Source of the DNA: Dictyobacter formicarum
GTDB taxonomy: Bacteria > Chloroflexota > Ktedonobacteria > Ktedonobacterales > Ktedonobacteraceae
DNA length: 64,000 nucleotides
Reading direction: 5' to 3'
NCBI RefSeq assembly: GCF_016587435.1
Contig: NZ_BNJJ01000012.1
Coordinates: 220,206 to 284,205 of the forward strand
Part shown: piece by piece, positions 28,629 to 38,682 of the stretch
How positions within the stretch are numbered: the stretch's first letter is position 1
Layout of the letters: every line of letters starts with the position of its first letter
Made by a program: the position numbers and the translations under genes
The notes under the pieces: model-generated
Seen by the model: the letters and a program-made list of their open reading frames with translations, nothing else
The model's database searches: none
Told to the model about the DNA's origin: nothing

Positions 28629-28648
28629 AAACATTGTTAACAATGTTT
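28629..28648. promoter_or_regulatory. Probable MarR operator
   Basis: A perfect 20-bp palindrome with half-site AAACATTGTT lies in the 125-bp divergent gap between the MarR-PDZ gene and the MFS gene, 20 bp before the MFS start. Position and symmetry fit a MarR dimer site repressing the exporter and possibly its own gene. Confidence 0.65.
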
Positions 28649-28667
28649 TGGTAGAAGGAAACCTCTC

Positions 28668-29932
28668 TTGAAAATGATACCTGACGGTTCCTCACCTGGA
28701 CAAACTGGCAGCATCAATCCACGCATCGTGCTGCTCGCCCTGGGGATGTTCGCCCTGGGAACGGATGCCTTCGTGATTGCTGGCGTCCTTCCTCTGATCA
28801 CCAAAGAAACCAGTGCGCCGGAAGCTCTGGCCGGGCAACTGGTCACGGTCTTCTCCCTCACCTATGGATTGGGTGCCCCAGTACTTGCCGCACTGACCGG
28901 ACGCTGGTCAGCCTCGCGCGTACTGATGATTGCTCTGGGGGTCTTCTCTCTCGCGAACCTTGGTTCGGCCCTGGCACCAACATTTCTTTTTCTGCTCTTG
29001 ACTCGTGTGCTTGCCGGGTGTTGCGCGGCCCTCTATGCCCCTTTGGCTTATACCATTGGCACCCAGCTTTCTCCTCCAGAGAAGCGAGGCCAGGCGCTTG
29101 CCCTGGTGGTTCTGGGGCTCACGGTAGCAACCGTCTTTGGTTCGCCGTTGGGAACCTGGGTGGGAGAGCATTTCGGCTGGCGCTTGTCTTTTGGGCTGAT
29201 CGTTGCACTGGCCGGTGTGGCCTTTCTGGCACTGCTAGTGTGTGGTTTGCCCAGAGCAGATGCGTCTAGCAGGGTATCATTGAAGGCTCGGCTGGCACCC
29301 ATCACCGAGCCCTATCTCTTGCTCGCCTTGCTTCCCGGCCTGCTGTGGAATCTAGGGACGTACACTATCTATACCTATATTGCGCTGCTGCTGGGAAACA
29401 ATGTGCACATTACAGATGTGAGCGGACCACTCATCGTGTTCGGAGCAGGAGTTGTGATCGGCAACTGGTCTGGGGGCATGATCTCCGATCGGTTTGGGCC
29501 GATGCGTCTCCTGCTACCAGTCTTGGTGGCACTGGTGTTGGTAGAGGTGCTGCTCTCGGTAGCGATGACGACGCTGATCGGGAGCATCGTGCTGTTGGCA
29601 ATCTGGGGTGCCTGGGGTCCCTGCCCTTTGTTCCCCAGCAGCATCGTTTGCTCAGCCTGGCACCAGCACACACGAACGTTATTCTCGCCCTCAACAACTC
29701 CGCGTTCTATTTGGGAATTGCAGGTGGAGCGGTACTTGGCGGACTGGTTTTGCATACCACATCGGTCACCCTTCTTGGCTGGGTCGGAGCAAGTTGCGCC
29801 CTCCTTGCCCTACTCGTGCTGCTGCTGAGCAGATGGGTGAGTTCGCGGGCTATGCGCCTGGGGAAATCCTCTCACATGCCACAGCATGAGGGAGAACTGG
29901 TCCACATGCAGACGGACGAAAGCCACTGCTGA
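28668..29932 (+). pseudogene. DHA1/AraJ-like MFS exporter, frameshifted
   Basis: It starts at TTG 28668 with AGAAGGAA upstream. Helix 1 reads ALGMFALGTDAFVIAGVLPL, and the antiporter-like segment GALGSAL and motif A region LAALTGRWSASRVL follow, typical of 12-helix AraJ/Cmr-type exporters. Near 29615 (after AIWGAWG) the frame shifts: frame 1 runs to 29828 as non-helical sequence, while the frame ending at 29932 restores SLPFVPQQHRLLSLAP and the last two helices. One base seems lost or gained in a G-run. Together with the divergent MarR-PDZ gene it would form an efflux pair. Confidence 0.82.
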
Positions 29933-29961
29933 TGCTGGGAAAGGAAGAGACGTAAACGCGA

Positions 29962-30047
29962 AGGAAAGCATGCCAGTTCAATGCTGATCCATATGTGGAG
30001 GGAGAAAACGACTTTGATTCGGTGGCATTGAACTGGCATGCTTTCCT
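29962..30047. repeat. 23-bp perfect inverted repeat upstream of IS630
   Basis: Arms 29962-29984 and 30025-30047 (containing GCATGCCAGTTCAATGC) are perfect inverted copies with a 40-bp spacer. They lie just before the IS630 transposase. They could be an inverted end duplication of that element or a hairpin at its left boundary. No matching copy was seen after the transposase. Confidence 0.6.
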
Positions 30048-30085
30048 CTTTCAACTGCACATGTTCACGAAAAAGGAGTCCAAAC

Positions 30086-31253
30086 ATGAGAACCTTTCAC
30101 TACCGCTATCCAGTGAAGTTGACATCAGAGCAGCGAACGTTTCTGGAAACGATGGCACAAACGAGCAGAACGCCAGCCAAATACTACTTGGTAGCTCGTG
30201 TGTTGCTGATGAGTGATCAAAGTCAAGACAAACCGCGTTCTACCGATGGGCAGATTGCCGAGGCGCTCTCCATCAGTCGCCGCACAGTGATCCGCATCAA
30301 GCAGAGGTTTGTGCAAGAGAATCTGGAAGTTGCCCTTGCGGGGAGTTTCTCCCGAGAACATCCTGAACGACGCTGTCTGGATGGCAAGGGAGAGGCCCAA
30401 CTGATTCATCTGGCGTGTAGCAAAGCTCCCGATGGACGACAACGCTGGAGTTGCTCGCTGATCAGATGGTGCGCCTGGGCTATGTTGAGCATATCAGCCC
30501 GGAGACAGTGAGAACCACACTCAAAAAAACGAACTCAAGCCGTGGCTCAAAAAGTCCTGGTGCTTCCCCAAGGAAGCGGACGGAGACTTTGTCTATCACA
30601 TGGAGGATGTGCTGGACGTGTATTGCCAGCCTTATGACCCGACAGTGCCTCGGATCTGTATGGATGAGATGGGGAAGAATCTCGTCAAAGACAAATATCC
30701 TCCTGAACCGGCGAAGCCGGGACAAGTGGCACGAGAAGACTATACCTTCGAGAGAGAGGGTCGTGCCAATCTCTTCATTGCCTATGAACCGCTGGCGGGG
30801 AAACGCTGCCTGAAAGTGACCGAGCATCGCGCCAAACAGGACTGGGCGCACTTTATGCGAGAAGTGCTCGAAGAGCAGTATCCTGAGGTGGAGAAAGTTG
30901 TCCTGGTCCTGGACAATCTCAATACGCACACGCTTGCTTCGTTTTACGAGGTGTTTCCACCAGCACAGGCCAAAGCTCTTATCGACCGCCTGGAAATCCA
31001 CTACACTCCCAAACATGCGAGTTGGCTCAACATTGCCGAGATCGAGTTGAGTGTCTTAGCACGGCAAGGTCTGGCCCACAATATCGCCACCATTGAGGAA
31101 CTTTGTCGGCAGGTGCAGAGTTGGCAAGATCATCGCAACCAGCAGGTGGGCACGGTGAACTGGCAATTTCGCACAGCCGACGCGCGCATCAAGCTCAAGC
31201 GGCTCTATCCAGTGCAACAATTTGACCCTCAGCCGCTGGGGTCTGTTGTGTGA
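30086..31253 (+). pseudogene. IS630-family transposase, two frameshifts
   Basis: The start at 30086 follows AAAAAGGAG. The N-terminal helix-turn-helix (DGQIAEALSISRRTVIRIKQRF) is in one frame to about 30440. The middle (LADQMVRLGYVEHISPETVR) is in the next frame. From about 30530 the DDE domain is in a third frame: Asp in PRICMDEMGKN, Asp in KVVLVLDNLNTHT and Glu in LNIAEIELSVL. Each shift is of the same direction. The element is inactive unless the shifts are sequencing errors. It is probably responsible for part of the local rearrangement. Confidence 0.85.
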
Positions 31254-31284
31254 CAATTTCACGTAGATAGAAGCGGAGACGCAC

Positions 31285-31887
31285 ATGGGAAGTTATCAGT
31301 CAGAGAGTCGTTATTACCTGCACATCCAGTTAACTGGCATTGAGCCCCCTATTTGGCGGAAAATGATTGTGCCCGGGGCCATCAGCCTGCATACCCTTCA
31401 TAAAATGCTTCAGGTGGTGATGGGGTGGGAGAACGCCCATCTCTATTTGTTCAGATTGACGATCAATGAGAAGACAACCATATATGGTCTCCCCGACCCT
31501 GATTGGGAGCATGCAGACATACGCATCAGAGATAGTCGACGAACAAAGCTCGATGCGACCGTCTGGGCCGATTGGTTGAAGCTGACGTACGAATATGACC
31601 TGGGTGATGGCTGGATGCACCAGATTACGATTGAAAACATTGAGCATCTGGACGATGAAAATCTGCATGAGGATGCTCTCTGGGTGACCCCTCGTTGTCT
31701 GGCTGGTGAACGAGCTTGCCCCCCAGAGGATGCTGGTGGGATCAGTGGATACACTTTGCTCCTTGAGGCATTGCAGAATCCCAAGCATCCTGAGCACATG
31801 CGTATGCGTCAGTGGGCAGGTGTGTCTTACGATCCTGAGCTTTTTTCCGTCCAGCAAGCCAATTCAGCGCTGGCAATTCTGGACTGA
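31285..31887 (+). CDS. Plasmid pRiA4b ORF-3 family protein
   Basis: A 200-residue protein of the pRiA4b ORF-3 family, known from plasmids and insertion elements but without an assigned function. Family segments are YYLHIQLTGIEPPIWRKMIV, TLHKMLQVVMGWENAHLYLF, LTYEYDLGDGWMHQI (the conserved Y-x-Y-D-x-G-D-x-W) and CLAGERACPPEDAGGISGY. It starts 31 bp after the IS630 remnant and may have travelled with it. The frame is complete. Confidence 0.88.
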   Translation: MGSYQSESRYYLHIQLTGIEPPIWRKMIVPGAISLHTLHKMLQVVMGWENAHLYLFRLTINEKTTIYGLPDPDWEHADIRIRDSRRTKLDATVWADWLKLTYEYDLGDGWMHQITIENIEHLDDENLHEDALWVTPRCLAGERACPPEDAGGISGYTLLLEALQNPKHPEHMRMRQWAGVSYDPELFSVQQANSALAILD

Positions 31888-32114
31888 TGAACCTCTCGGC
31901 ACGCATTAAAGTGGCTGATGCGGAATCTCAAAAAAGCTGGGGAAATGAAGTGCATTCTTTCACACCCATACATGTGTTTTTGAGAGGCCACCCTCTACAC
32001 TCCTCTAGGCAATCGAGGCATCCCGACTGTGGTTATATCAGCAGTCGCTAGTAATATTCAGGTTTGCATCTCATTTTGATACCCGCTCGAATGTATCTTG
32101 AGCGTGCTTGATAG
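31888..32114. other. Short intergenic stretch
   Basis: No gene or clear signal between the pRiA4b-type gene and the inverted-repeat cassette. Confidence 0.4.
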
Positions 32115-32327
32115 TTGGTAAATGGCCTGGAATCGCCACGGTTTTTGCCCTCAAACCTGCACACGTGCCCCCAATTCTGCACATGGAGACAAACTCTCCC
32201 GGCGAAGACGCTCCTCATCCAGGGTATCGATATGGAAGATTGTAAGTAAACAATCTTGGCGATGCGAAGTTGAATTATCCGATTTCCGCCCACGAAGCAA
32301 AATGATGTATATCATGAGCCCTCTCTC

Positions 32328-32356
32328 TTGCTTTTCCTGCCGGAACCGACTATGAT
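32328..32356 (+). promoter_or_regulatory. Promoter of the cassette gene
   Basis: TTGCTT (32328-32333) and TATGAT (32351-32356) are 17 bp apart, 38 bp before the start codon. A small palindrome ATGAT-GTAT-ATCAT (32302-32315) lies just upstream and might be an operator. Confidence 0.5.
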
Positions 32357-32393
32357 ACTTTCCATCATGCAATGATCATTTAGGAGGGCTCTT

Positions 32394-32741
32394 ATGCAGG
32401 TTTACTTACTTACCGTTGAAGGCATCGCGAACTCCTATGAAGGCAAGTTCAGGCTCACTCCGCGTATCCTCCTGCGCAGTCTTGCCAGCAACATCATCAT
32501 GCCTATGTCTGGGGACCCTCTTGAGCTCCGTCTGCCGAATGGGCGTATCCTTCAGGCCCGTGTAGCTGGCTTTGGTATAGACGCCTGGCGCGATGCAGAG
32601 GGGAATTTCCTGATAGATACCGATCCCGCTAACCCGGAGCTCTCGTTGACCATTACTGGCGTCGAGTTGCCAGATATCCTTCCTGGGATGGAAATCTGGC
32701 TAAGTGAGCCGAAATTTCAAGTAGGCGACGAGCCTTCTTGA
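32394..32741 (+). CDS. Hypothetical cassette protein, beta-rich
   Basis: A 115-residue soluble protein with TTAGGAGGGC before its ATG. It has no Cys and alternates short hydrophobic strands (VYLLTVEGIA, GDPLELRLPNGRILQARVAG, LSLTITGVELPDILPGMEIWL), suggesting a small beta-barrel or OB-like fold. No family is recognised. It is the only gene between the two 36-bp inverted repeats. Defence, regulation or antitoxin-like roles are possible, but nothing in the sequence decides. Confidence 0.7.
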   Translation: MQVYLLTVEGIANSYEGKFRLTPRILLRSLASNIIMPMSGDPLELRLPNGRILQARVAGFGIDAWRDAEGNFLIDTDPANPELSLTITGVELPDILPGMEIWLSEPKFQVGDEPS

Positions 32742-32915
32742 AGTTGTCTGCTTTCCTCACTTCTACGAGCGCCTCAGGGCCGCGATCAGCTTGCATCGTG
32801 CTTATGCGACCTGCGACCGGCCTGGGCAGGTGACTGCCAGAGCCGCCGCATGAAACTTTATCTCTATGTGCAGACTTGGGGGCAAAAACCGTGGCGATTC
32901 CAGGCCATTTACCAA

Positions 32916-33473
32916 TAGCAATTCGAGCATCATGGTTTCTCCCCTCACTCCACCAAAGAAACATACTGTTGCTTCAAATTCTGCTGAAACTGCAGTTCAG
33001 CAGTAGTTTCAAGAAGGGACTTTACTCGCATGCCCATACTGTCTTTTTCGCCTCGGCCAGCGGCTCCCTTCACTAATTCAAGCAAGAACTGACTGCATGA
33101 GCGGAAAATGTGTGCTTAATGTAAGATCTTACAATAGATCACAGGGACCCTTCTCATGAAGGGACCCACAAAAAGCTACAGCTGCGAAGTTATCCATGGT
33201 AGTAGATTCGACTATCCCATTTTCCAAACGTATGCAATGGCTCTGTGTTGATGATAGCCTTATAAAAAATATTGTCTCATTATGATTTATATTATGCTTA
33301 TGGATTTGATACAGGTTAAGATTGAGCGATTTTTTATATACGGTGAAGATCATTTAGGTGATAAAATTGCTTTAAGGTTTATTCATCTACTTATGCGCAA
33401 TATATTGTTGTTGCTCACGTAGGCTGTCTGTAAAAGACATTTTTCAGGGAGGAAAATATGACTGATCCAGCCC
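32916..33473. other. AT-rich region without a convincing gene
   Basis: Between the cassette and the MBL remnant. An ATG at 33458 with GGAGG upstream opens a 20-codon frame that stops at once, and probably marks the original start of the broken MBL gene or a chimeric junction. Nothing else is recognised. Confidence 0.4.
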
Positions 33474-34193
33474 GTGCTCTTCCCACATCCAGGCACTTTC
33501 ATCTTGAGCAATTGGCCGAATGGAGATCATTGGTGGGGTAATCAAGTTTTTTATCCTGATGCCAATATTATTGCTACTGGCAAAACCTATGCAGATCTGC
33601 TCAAACATGTGGACGTGAGCAAAGAGAAGGTGCAATTGAGCATTGAGAACGATATCCGAAATTTGGAAGCCAAGTTGGCGCAAGAGCCCGATGTAGATAA
33701 GAGGCGCTCCCAGGCCCATGAGATAGCGACACGCCGTGAGATCTTGACGGCCATTCCCATATTTGAGCCAACCATCCCTCATCTCACTCTCGAGCACCAG
33801 TTGACCTTTCATGGCAGCAAAAGAACCGTTGAGGTGCTTACCTACGGTGGCGGCCATACACGGAGTGATGCCTTTCTCTATCTGCCCGATGACCAGATAC
33901 TTTTCATGGGTGATTTGCTTTTTGTGCATACGCATCCCTGGATAGGGGACGGAGATCCTGAGGAATGGGTGCATATTCTTCAACAGGTTGAGCAACTCAA
34001 TTTCACTGTTGCTGTTCCTGGACACGGACCGGTAGGAGGGCGATCGGACATGGCATTGAACCGGCATTATCTTACAGCTCTTGTTGTTTTAGTAGAAGAA
34101 TGTATGAGCAAGGGCCTCCCTCTGGAAGAGGCAACGAAGACAACATTGCCTGAGCCATTTAATAGTTGGGAAGGGGCAGAAATCTTCGATTAG
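33474..34193 (+). pseudogene. MBL-fold metallo-hydrolase, N-terminus lost
   Basis: About 239 residues of an MBL-fold protein whose first about 60-80 residues are missing. The first metal motif is reduced to NWPNGDHWWGN; relatives read H-x-N-G-D-H here, so the first His is Trp. The second half is intact: TYGGGHTRSDAFLYLP (His), ILFMGDLLF (Asp), VAVPGHGPVGG (His). The GTG at 33474 has no ribosome site, whereas an ATG at 33458 with GGAGG is in another frame. It is probably a decayed gene. Confidence 0.72.
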
Positions 34194-34352
34194 AATATGA
34201 AGTTTCTCTACGCCAGGAAATAGTGGAGGTAACAGAAAAGGAAAGGAGGAGGACGAACGATTGGGATTATCGCCGCGTCTAACGCGACCCGGGCTGAAGA
34301 AAGAGGAAGAGCTCTCTAGCTCTTACATTGAAATATATGATAGTGAAGAAAG

Positions 34353-35171
34353 GTGGACCCGTTCGTGAACACTGCCCTGCAAGATCTCTCGCCATCAACG
34401 GTTGCCCTGGCATATGATGCCAATCACATTGCCGAGCGCATGCTCTTTAGCCGACTCCCCCAGGCGGAGCTTCACAATGATCTAGGCCTCCTCTGGTATG
34501 CCACGGGGAGCGATGCCGATAGTTTCAATGGTGTTTTGCAGACGCAGCTGGAGCCTGACCGCCTTTCTCCTGCCATCTCTCGTGTCTGTAAGTATTTTCA
34601 ACAGCGCCATCTGCCATTTCTCTGGTTCGTGGGACCCTCCTCTCGTCCAGACAACTTGGGACGCATCTTAGAGGAGAACGGATTTACCCATGCTGAAACG
34701 GAACCTGTCATGGCCGTAGACCTGCTCCGAATGAATACGGACCTCCCGGTATCGTCTCGATTGGCCATTCATCGTGTTCGCACCCACGAGCAGTTGCTGC
34801 AATGGCTGCGGGTGTGCTTCTCTGAGTGCCCAGAAGAGCTCATTCAGCAGTGTTTTACCCTCTACTCAGGCCTGCACCTCGATCATCTCAGCCCACTGCG
34901 TCTCTATCTTGGAACCATCGATGGTGAACCGGTGGCGACGTCTCTGTTGTTTTGCGGCGTGGAAGCAGCATCCTTGCGAAATATCTTTACGCTCCCTCGC
35001 TATCGAGGTCAGGGTGTTGGCGCGATGATGACGCTTGCCGCACTGCATGAGGCACGATCGTGTGGGTATCGCATTGGTCTGCTGGCGGCCTCGCCAATGG
35101 GAAGTGCGCTCTATCGCCGCATTGGGTTTCAGGCGTACGGGACATTTAGTGTCTACTATGTAACGATCTAA
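34353..35171 (+). CDS. GNAT-family N-acetyltransferase
   Basis: A 272-residue protein starting at GTG 34353 (GAAGAAAGG upstream). The C-terminal half is a GNAT domain: GEPVATSLLFCGVEAASLRN, the acetyl-CoA loop LPRYRGQGVGAMMTLAALHEA (R-x-x-G-x-G) and SALYRRIGFQAYGTFSVYYV. The N-terminal half is a degenerate GNAT-like domain, as in two-domain members. Substrate unknown. The gene stands alone among remnants and appears intact. Confidence 0.88.
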   Translation: MDPFVNTALQDLSPSTVALAYDANHIAERMLFSRLPQAELHNDLGLLWYATGSDADSFNGVLQTQLEPDRLSPAISRVCKYFQQRHLPFLWFVGPSSRPDNLGRILEENGFTHAETEPVMAVDLLRMNTDLPVSSRLAIHRVRTHEQLLQWLRVCFSECPEELIQQCFTLYSGLHLDHLSPLRLYLGTIDGEPVATSLLFCGVEAASLRNIFTLPRYRGQGVGAMMTLAALHEARSCGYRIGLLAASPMGSALYRRIGFQAYGTFSVYYVTI

Positions 35172-35361
35172 AATGGCGGATAACCAGAACCATGTTGAGT
35201 GTGGACCGTGTCTGTACTTCCGCGATATAAGCGTCTAGCCCCAATAGATTCTTCAAATTCATATTTTGTTGTTGTAGCGATAATATATGCCAATCAATGA
35301 TAGGCCCGTGACCTTTCTGAAACCGTGCCGCCATATAATACGTCTTTTTTTTATCGCTCAT
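35146..35361 (-). CDS. Possible small basic protein
   Basis: A 71-codon frame beginning MSDKKKTYYMAARFQKGHGP. It overlaps the end of the GNAT gene by 26 bp on the opposite strand. Amino-acid composition is protein-like, but the ribosome site (TAGGAT) is weak and no family is recognised. It could be a remnant. The rest of the gap to 35510 shows only the MFS leader with AAAGGAG. Confidence 0.3.
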   Translation of the reverse strand: MSDKKKTYYMAARFQKGHGPIIDWHILSLQQQNMNLKNLLGLDAYIAEVQTRSTLNMVLVIRHFRSLHSRH

Positions 35362-35510
35362 ATATGTTGTATCCTACATCTCTGGTAATTTGGCAATATA
35401 CTATATCAATTGCTAGCAATATAAGTAATAGAATGCTAGAAAATGCCATTGGCGATATGTTACACTCGTTTTTAGCAGTCATGTATTTCATTTGCTAAAG
35501 GAGTAGCATC

Positions 35511-36793
35511 ATGTACGCCGTTCTTCGCAATCGCAACTATGCCTGTCTCTGGTTTGGCGGAATTATATCCAGCCTTGGCGATTGGGTGCTCAGAGGAGCC
35601 TTGCCGTTCTATGTGTATGCGCGCACGAACTCAGCGCTGATCGCGGGTTTGACCTTCATGGCGACTGCACTTCCCTGGGTCTTGTTGTCATCGGTGGCAG
35701 GTGTGTTCGTTGATCACTGGAATTACAAGCGAACGATGATTATTGCCGATCTTGCGAGAGCTGTGTTCATCTTGATGTTGCTCCTCGTGGTTGTCGTCCC
35801 TCAGCTTTTCTGGCTTGTCTATGTGGTAAGCTTTTTGGAGGCATGTATTACCCAGTTCTTCAATCCCGCATCAGTCGCTTTAGCTCCCCAGATCGTAAGC
35901 AAAGATCAGCTTCAGGTGGCCAACTCCCTCGGCTCCATGGGCGCAAGCTTCTCTCGGCTGGTGGGACCGCTGCTGGGAGGAATGCTGCTGAGCCTTCTGG
36001 GTCCGGCGAGTGCATTCATTGCTGATGGGCTCTCCTACATTGGCTCTGTTGTCATGATCGCTCTTGTGCTCGTTCCAACCACTCCAACAGAGGAGAGCCA
36101 CCAATCATCACCACGATCCGAGGCGATGACGAAGTGGATGACCTACTGGCATGACTGTTAGAGGGACTCCGCGTGGTCAAGGAGGCGCGCCTCCTGCGTG
36201 TGCTCTTCCTCGTCATCGCGTTGTCCGGGCTCGCCGATGGAATGATTGCCGCTGTTTTTGTGGTTTTCCCGGCGTCCGCCTTGCATTTGGGATCTGCGGA
36301 GTATGGAGGCATGGTCACGGCACTAGGGGTGGGAAGCCTCGTTGGCAGCCTGCTTGTCGGGCCGCTGGCGAAAAGGATCTCTCCCACACGTTTTCTGGCT
36401 GTCGGTCTGTTGGGGGAAGGACTGGCCTATCTCTGGGCCTTCAATAGCAGATCGTTGATCCCGATCCTCGTTTTGTTTGTCCTATCTGGGACGCCGAATG
36501 TGGGGTGGCACGTCAGCATGCAGACCCTGCTACAAACCGAAGTCGAGGAGCGTCTTCGAGGACGAGTCTTCGGGGCCTATGTGTCTACCCTCTCACTCCT
36601 GTTATTGATTGGGAACGCCCTTGGCAGTGTTGCGGCAGCACCGCTCGGAATCGTGCTCATCCTTTCTATTGGCAGTGGCTTTATGCTTCTGGCTGCCGCT
36701 GTATCTTTCGTTTTCATGCGCGATGCTCCCACAACCGTCTTGCAGCCATCGACAGGAAACGAACGAGAGAATGGGTTTGTGAGCCGCGAGTAG
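35511..36793 (+). pseudogene. MFS transporter (EntS/MFS_3-like), disrupted
   Basis: AAAGGAG precedes the ATG. The first 216 codons hold about six helices of an MFS_3/enterobactin-exporter-type protein (LRNRNYACLWFGGIISSLGD, FVDHWNYKRTMIIADLARA). The frame stops at 36161. A second frame, readable from 36173 as VVKEARLLRVLFLVIALSGL, carries helices 7-12, but upstream of it there is an in-frame TGA at 36152. The junction GACCTACTGG...GACTGTTAGA looks like a small insertion or duplication. The halves are not functional together as they stand. Confidence 0.82.
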
Positions 36794-36958
36794 CCCATGA
36801 TCGTGCATTGCGTGCTTACCTTCTGCCTGAAGGCCTGAAACCGGTGCAAGAATTGGTCGAAACAGCGGTCCCGCATATATAGCAGAAGAGGCGAAGCTCC
36901 TGGTATGTTGGTATCCTCTCACCGAGTTGGCTGACCGTTCGCCTCTTATTCGCTGGTT

Positions 36959-37335
36959 CTACTGAAAATTACGCATCTCCTGGAGGGATTGCAAAAATTG
37001 CAGGCTGATATGTACAAAGTAGTCTGGAATGGAGTCATGGCGATGATATGCTAACAGCTTAAGACCAAGTTCTAAGCGCCACAAAACAATGCGTACATCA
37101 AAGGCCATCGCTGATGAAGGTGATGGTCGATATTTCTTCAGGAAGCCATTGGGTAAGGAACAGTGATCCTCAAGGTTGGCTTCCGGTGAAATAATCCCTG
37201 TAGGCAAAATCCCAGGCGGGGTCGCCACTTCTGGGAAACTCAAAGTCTATGAAACCTGTTATTTGTTTATCATCGATCAGAATTTGTTGTGGGCTGAAAT
37301 CTCCATGAAGCAGGCAGTGCGTATATCCTGTTGAT
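36959..37335 (-). pseudogene. Aminoglycoside phosphotransferase-like remnant
   Basis: In one minus-strand frame the APH catalytic motifs are clear: CLLHGDFSPQQILIDD, then ITGFIDFEFPRSGDPAWDFA (catalytic Asp and metal-binding D-F-E). A stop codon follows after YFTGSQP. A second frame restores the C-terminal tail RLELGLKLLAYHRHDSIPDY to 36959. The N-terminal kinase lobe is absent. It is a fragment of an APH/choline-kinase-like enzyme. Confidence 0.72.
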
Positions 37336-37597
37336 CGACGCGCAGAAGGTGATCGCCCACCTGTACCTGCTCAACGACCTGAGCAGCGTCCCTATCCGTT
37401 GCTATCTCCAGGACGCGATAGGAGCCATCTACGTGAGGTAGCCAGGTGCATCCAACCAGGTCCATGTCGGGGGGATCGGGCGTAGTGTATTGCTCCAGGT
37501 ACGTTGTCTGTCCAGCATAGTCGATCTCGACATGAAAACATCTGAGCTCATTGCCAGCAAGCGCACCAACGATTGGACCTGCCATCATGGAAGACAT
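37336..37597 (-). pseudogene. Unrecognised gene fragment joined to the APH remnant
   Basis: About 90 codons starting MSSMMAGPIVGALAGNEL, with EIDYAGQTTYLEQYTTP and SYRVLEIATDRDAAQVVEQ. It runs out of frame into the APH motifs at about 37330. No family is recognised. It may be the start of an unrelated gene cut off by rearrangement, or a poorly conserved N-terminal lobe of the phosphotransferase. Confidence 0.4.
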
Positions 37598-37671
37598 ATA
37601 TGAGGGTAGGCTAAGGTCCTAGCGATTTTGTGGAGTAAATCAATTTGTTCTATTTCTGGATCTGCCAGTGG

Positions 37672-37714
37672 CGATTTCGCAATAGCCCTGAGCTACACGG
37701 CTATTGCGAAATCG
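37672..37714. repeat. 16-bp perfect hairpin
   Basis: Arms CGATTTCGCAATAGCC (37672-37687) and its exact inverse (37699-37714) are separated by 11 nt. It lies in a gene-free stretch between the APH remnant and the esterase gene. No T-run follows on the plus strand, so its role is open. Confidence 0.6.
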
Positions 37715-37868
37715 AAAGCGAGAACTCTGTCAGTCCACTCAAGCCAGATGGCAAACAATCTTGCCTCGTTGACTCTGATTGGATCACAACAGGGCGGTTC
37801 ATCGACTGTAAAACGTCTTGAACAAAGAGAACTCCGAGCGGTTGCGAAGCCCTTTGCTCTGCTTTTCT

Positions 37869-38682
37869 CTAGACACTGCCACATAGCTGTTTTTGGAAGA
37901 AGGCCAGCACCTCACGAACCTCTATCCTCCAGTCGCCATGGAGAGGTATGACCGCCTTCAACAGGGACGAATGTCACATCGGCATCAACTGCTTTGAGCG
38001 CCTCATATAACAACACGGCTTGCTGGAAGGGGACAATATCATCTTGCGTGCCATGAATGATCAGAAAAGGTGGGACAGCATTGGTGATGTAAGCAATAGG
38101 ATTGGCACAGCGAGCCAGTTCCATCCGTTCCTGTATAGGTCCACCCAGTAGACGCGCTTCTGGTGAATCAGGAGCATCGTGCCACCCTCCCATACGCAAC
38201 AGATCAGTGGGACCCGCAAGAGTAGCGACGGCCTGTACCTGGACCGAATACCGTTCAACAACTGGTGTGCCTTCTGGATTCTGTCGGTTCCCGGAGGTTC
38301 CCAACAGGGCAGCAAGATGTCCACCGGCAGAGTGACCCCAGGCACCTATCCGTTGTGTATCGAGGTGGTACACCTCGGCATGTTCATGCAACCAGCGCAC
38401 AGCCATCTTGATATCTTCAATCTGAGCTGGAAAGGTAGCCTCACCACTCAAACGATACCCAATACTGATGGTAAAAAAACCTTGCTCTGCGAAGAATCGG
38501 TTATGTTCGCCGTCTTTCTGCCCTTGATACCACCCTCCTCCGTGGATTTGTACAACGACGGGCATGTAATTCTCTGGCAATGGCTCTGGTCGCATGATAT
38601 CGAGCAATAAAGGCTTTCCGTCGTCAGTTATGCCATAACAGACATCAGGAATTAAGATGGGTGTGAACGCAGTATTACTCAT
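37869..38682 (-). pseudogene. Alpha/beta-hydrolase esterase, 3' frameshift
   Basis: The start at 38682 is chosen for AAAGGAG about 9 nt upstream. Esterase/lipase motifs are oxyanion VVVQIHGGGWYQGQ, nucleophile elbow GAWGHSAGGH, Asp in HGTQDDIVPF and His in VEGGHTS. Right after this His the frame shifts: the present frame stops at 37912, but the neighbouring frame reads HGDWRIEVREVLAFFQKQL and stops at 37869, the expected last helix. So only the tail is altered and the catalytic triad is complete. Activity could persist. It resembles BD-FAE/acetyl-esterase types. Confidence 0.8.

Larger units (their letters stand above)
32115..32915. mobile_element. Transposase-less cassette with 36-bp perfect inverted ends
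   Basis: Arms 32115-32150 and 32880-32915 are perfect 36-bp inverted copies (tips TTGGTAAATGG / CCATTTACCAA). Inside, similarity continues for about 35 more bases (CTGCACATGGAGACAAA against CTGCACATAGAGATAAA), with a 20-bp duplication on the left only. A TAG flanks each tip and may be a 3-bp target duplication. The only gene inside is the 115-residue frame at 32394. This is the layout of a mobile insertion cassette moved by a transposase elsewhere. The element family is not identified. Confidence 0.72.

Noticed and set aside
30025..34066. Similar 17-bp strings in the repeat before IS630 and near the end of the MBL remnant (about 34050)
   Set aside because: One mismatch in 17 bases could hint at shared ancestry, but no flanking similarity was seen, so it is not reported as a repeat pair.
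33444..34067. 207-codon minus-strand frame
   Set aside because: It mirrors the MBL-fold remnant, whose metal motifs on the plus strand are clear.
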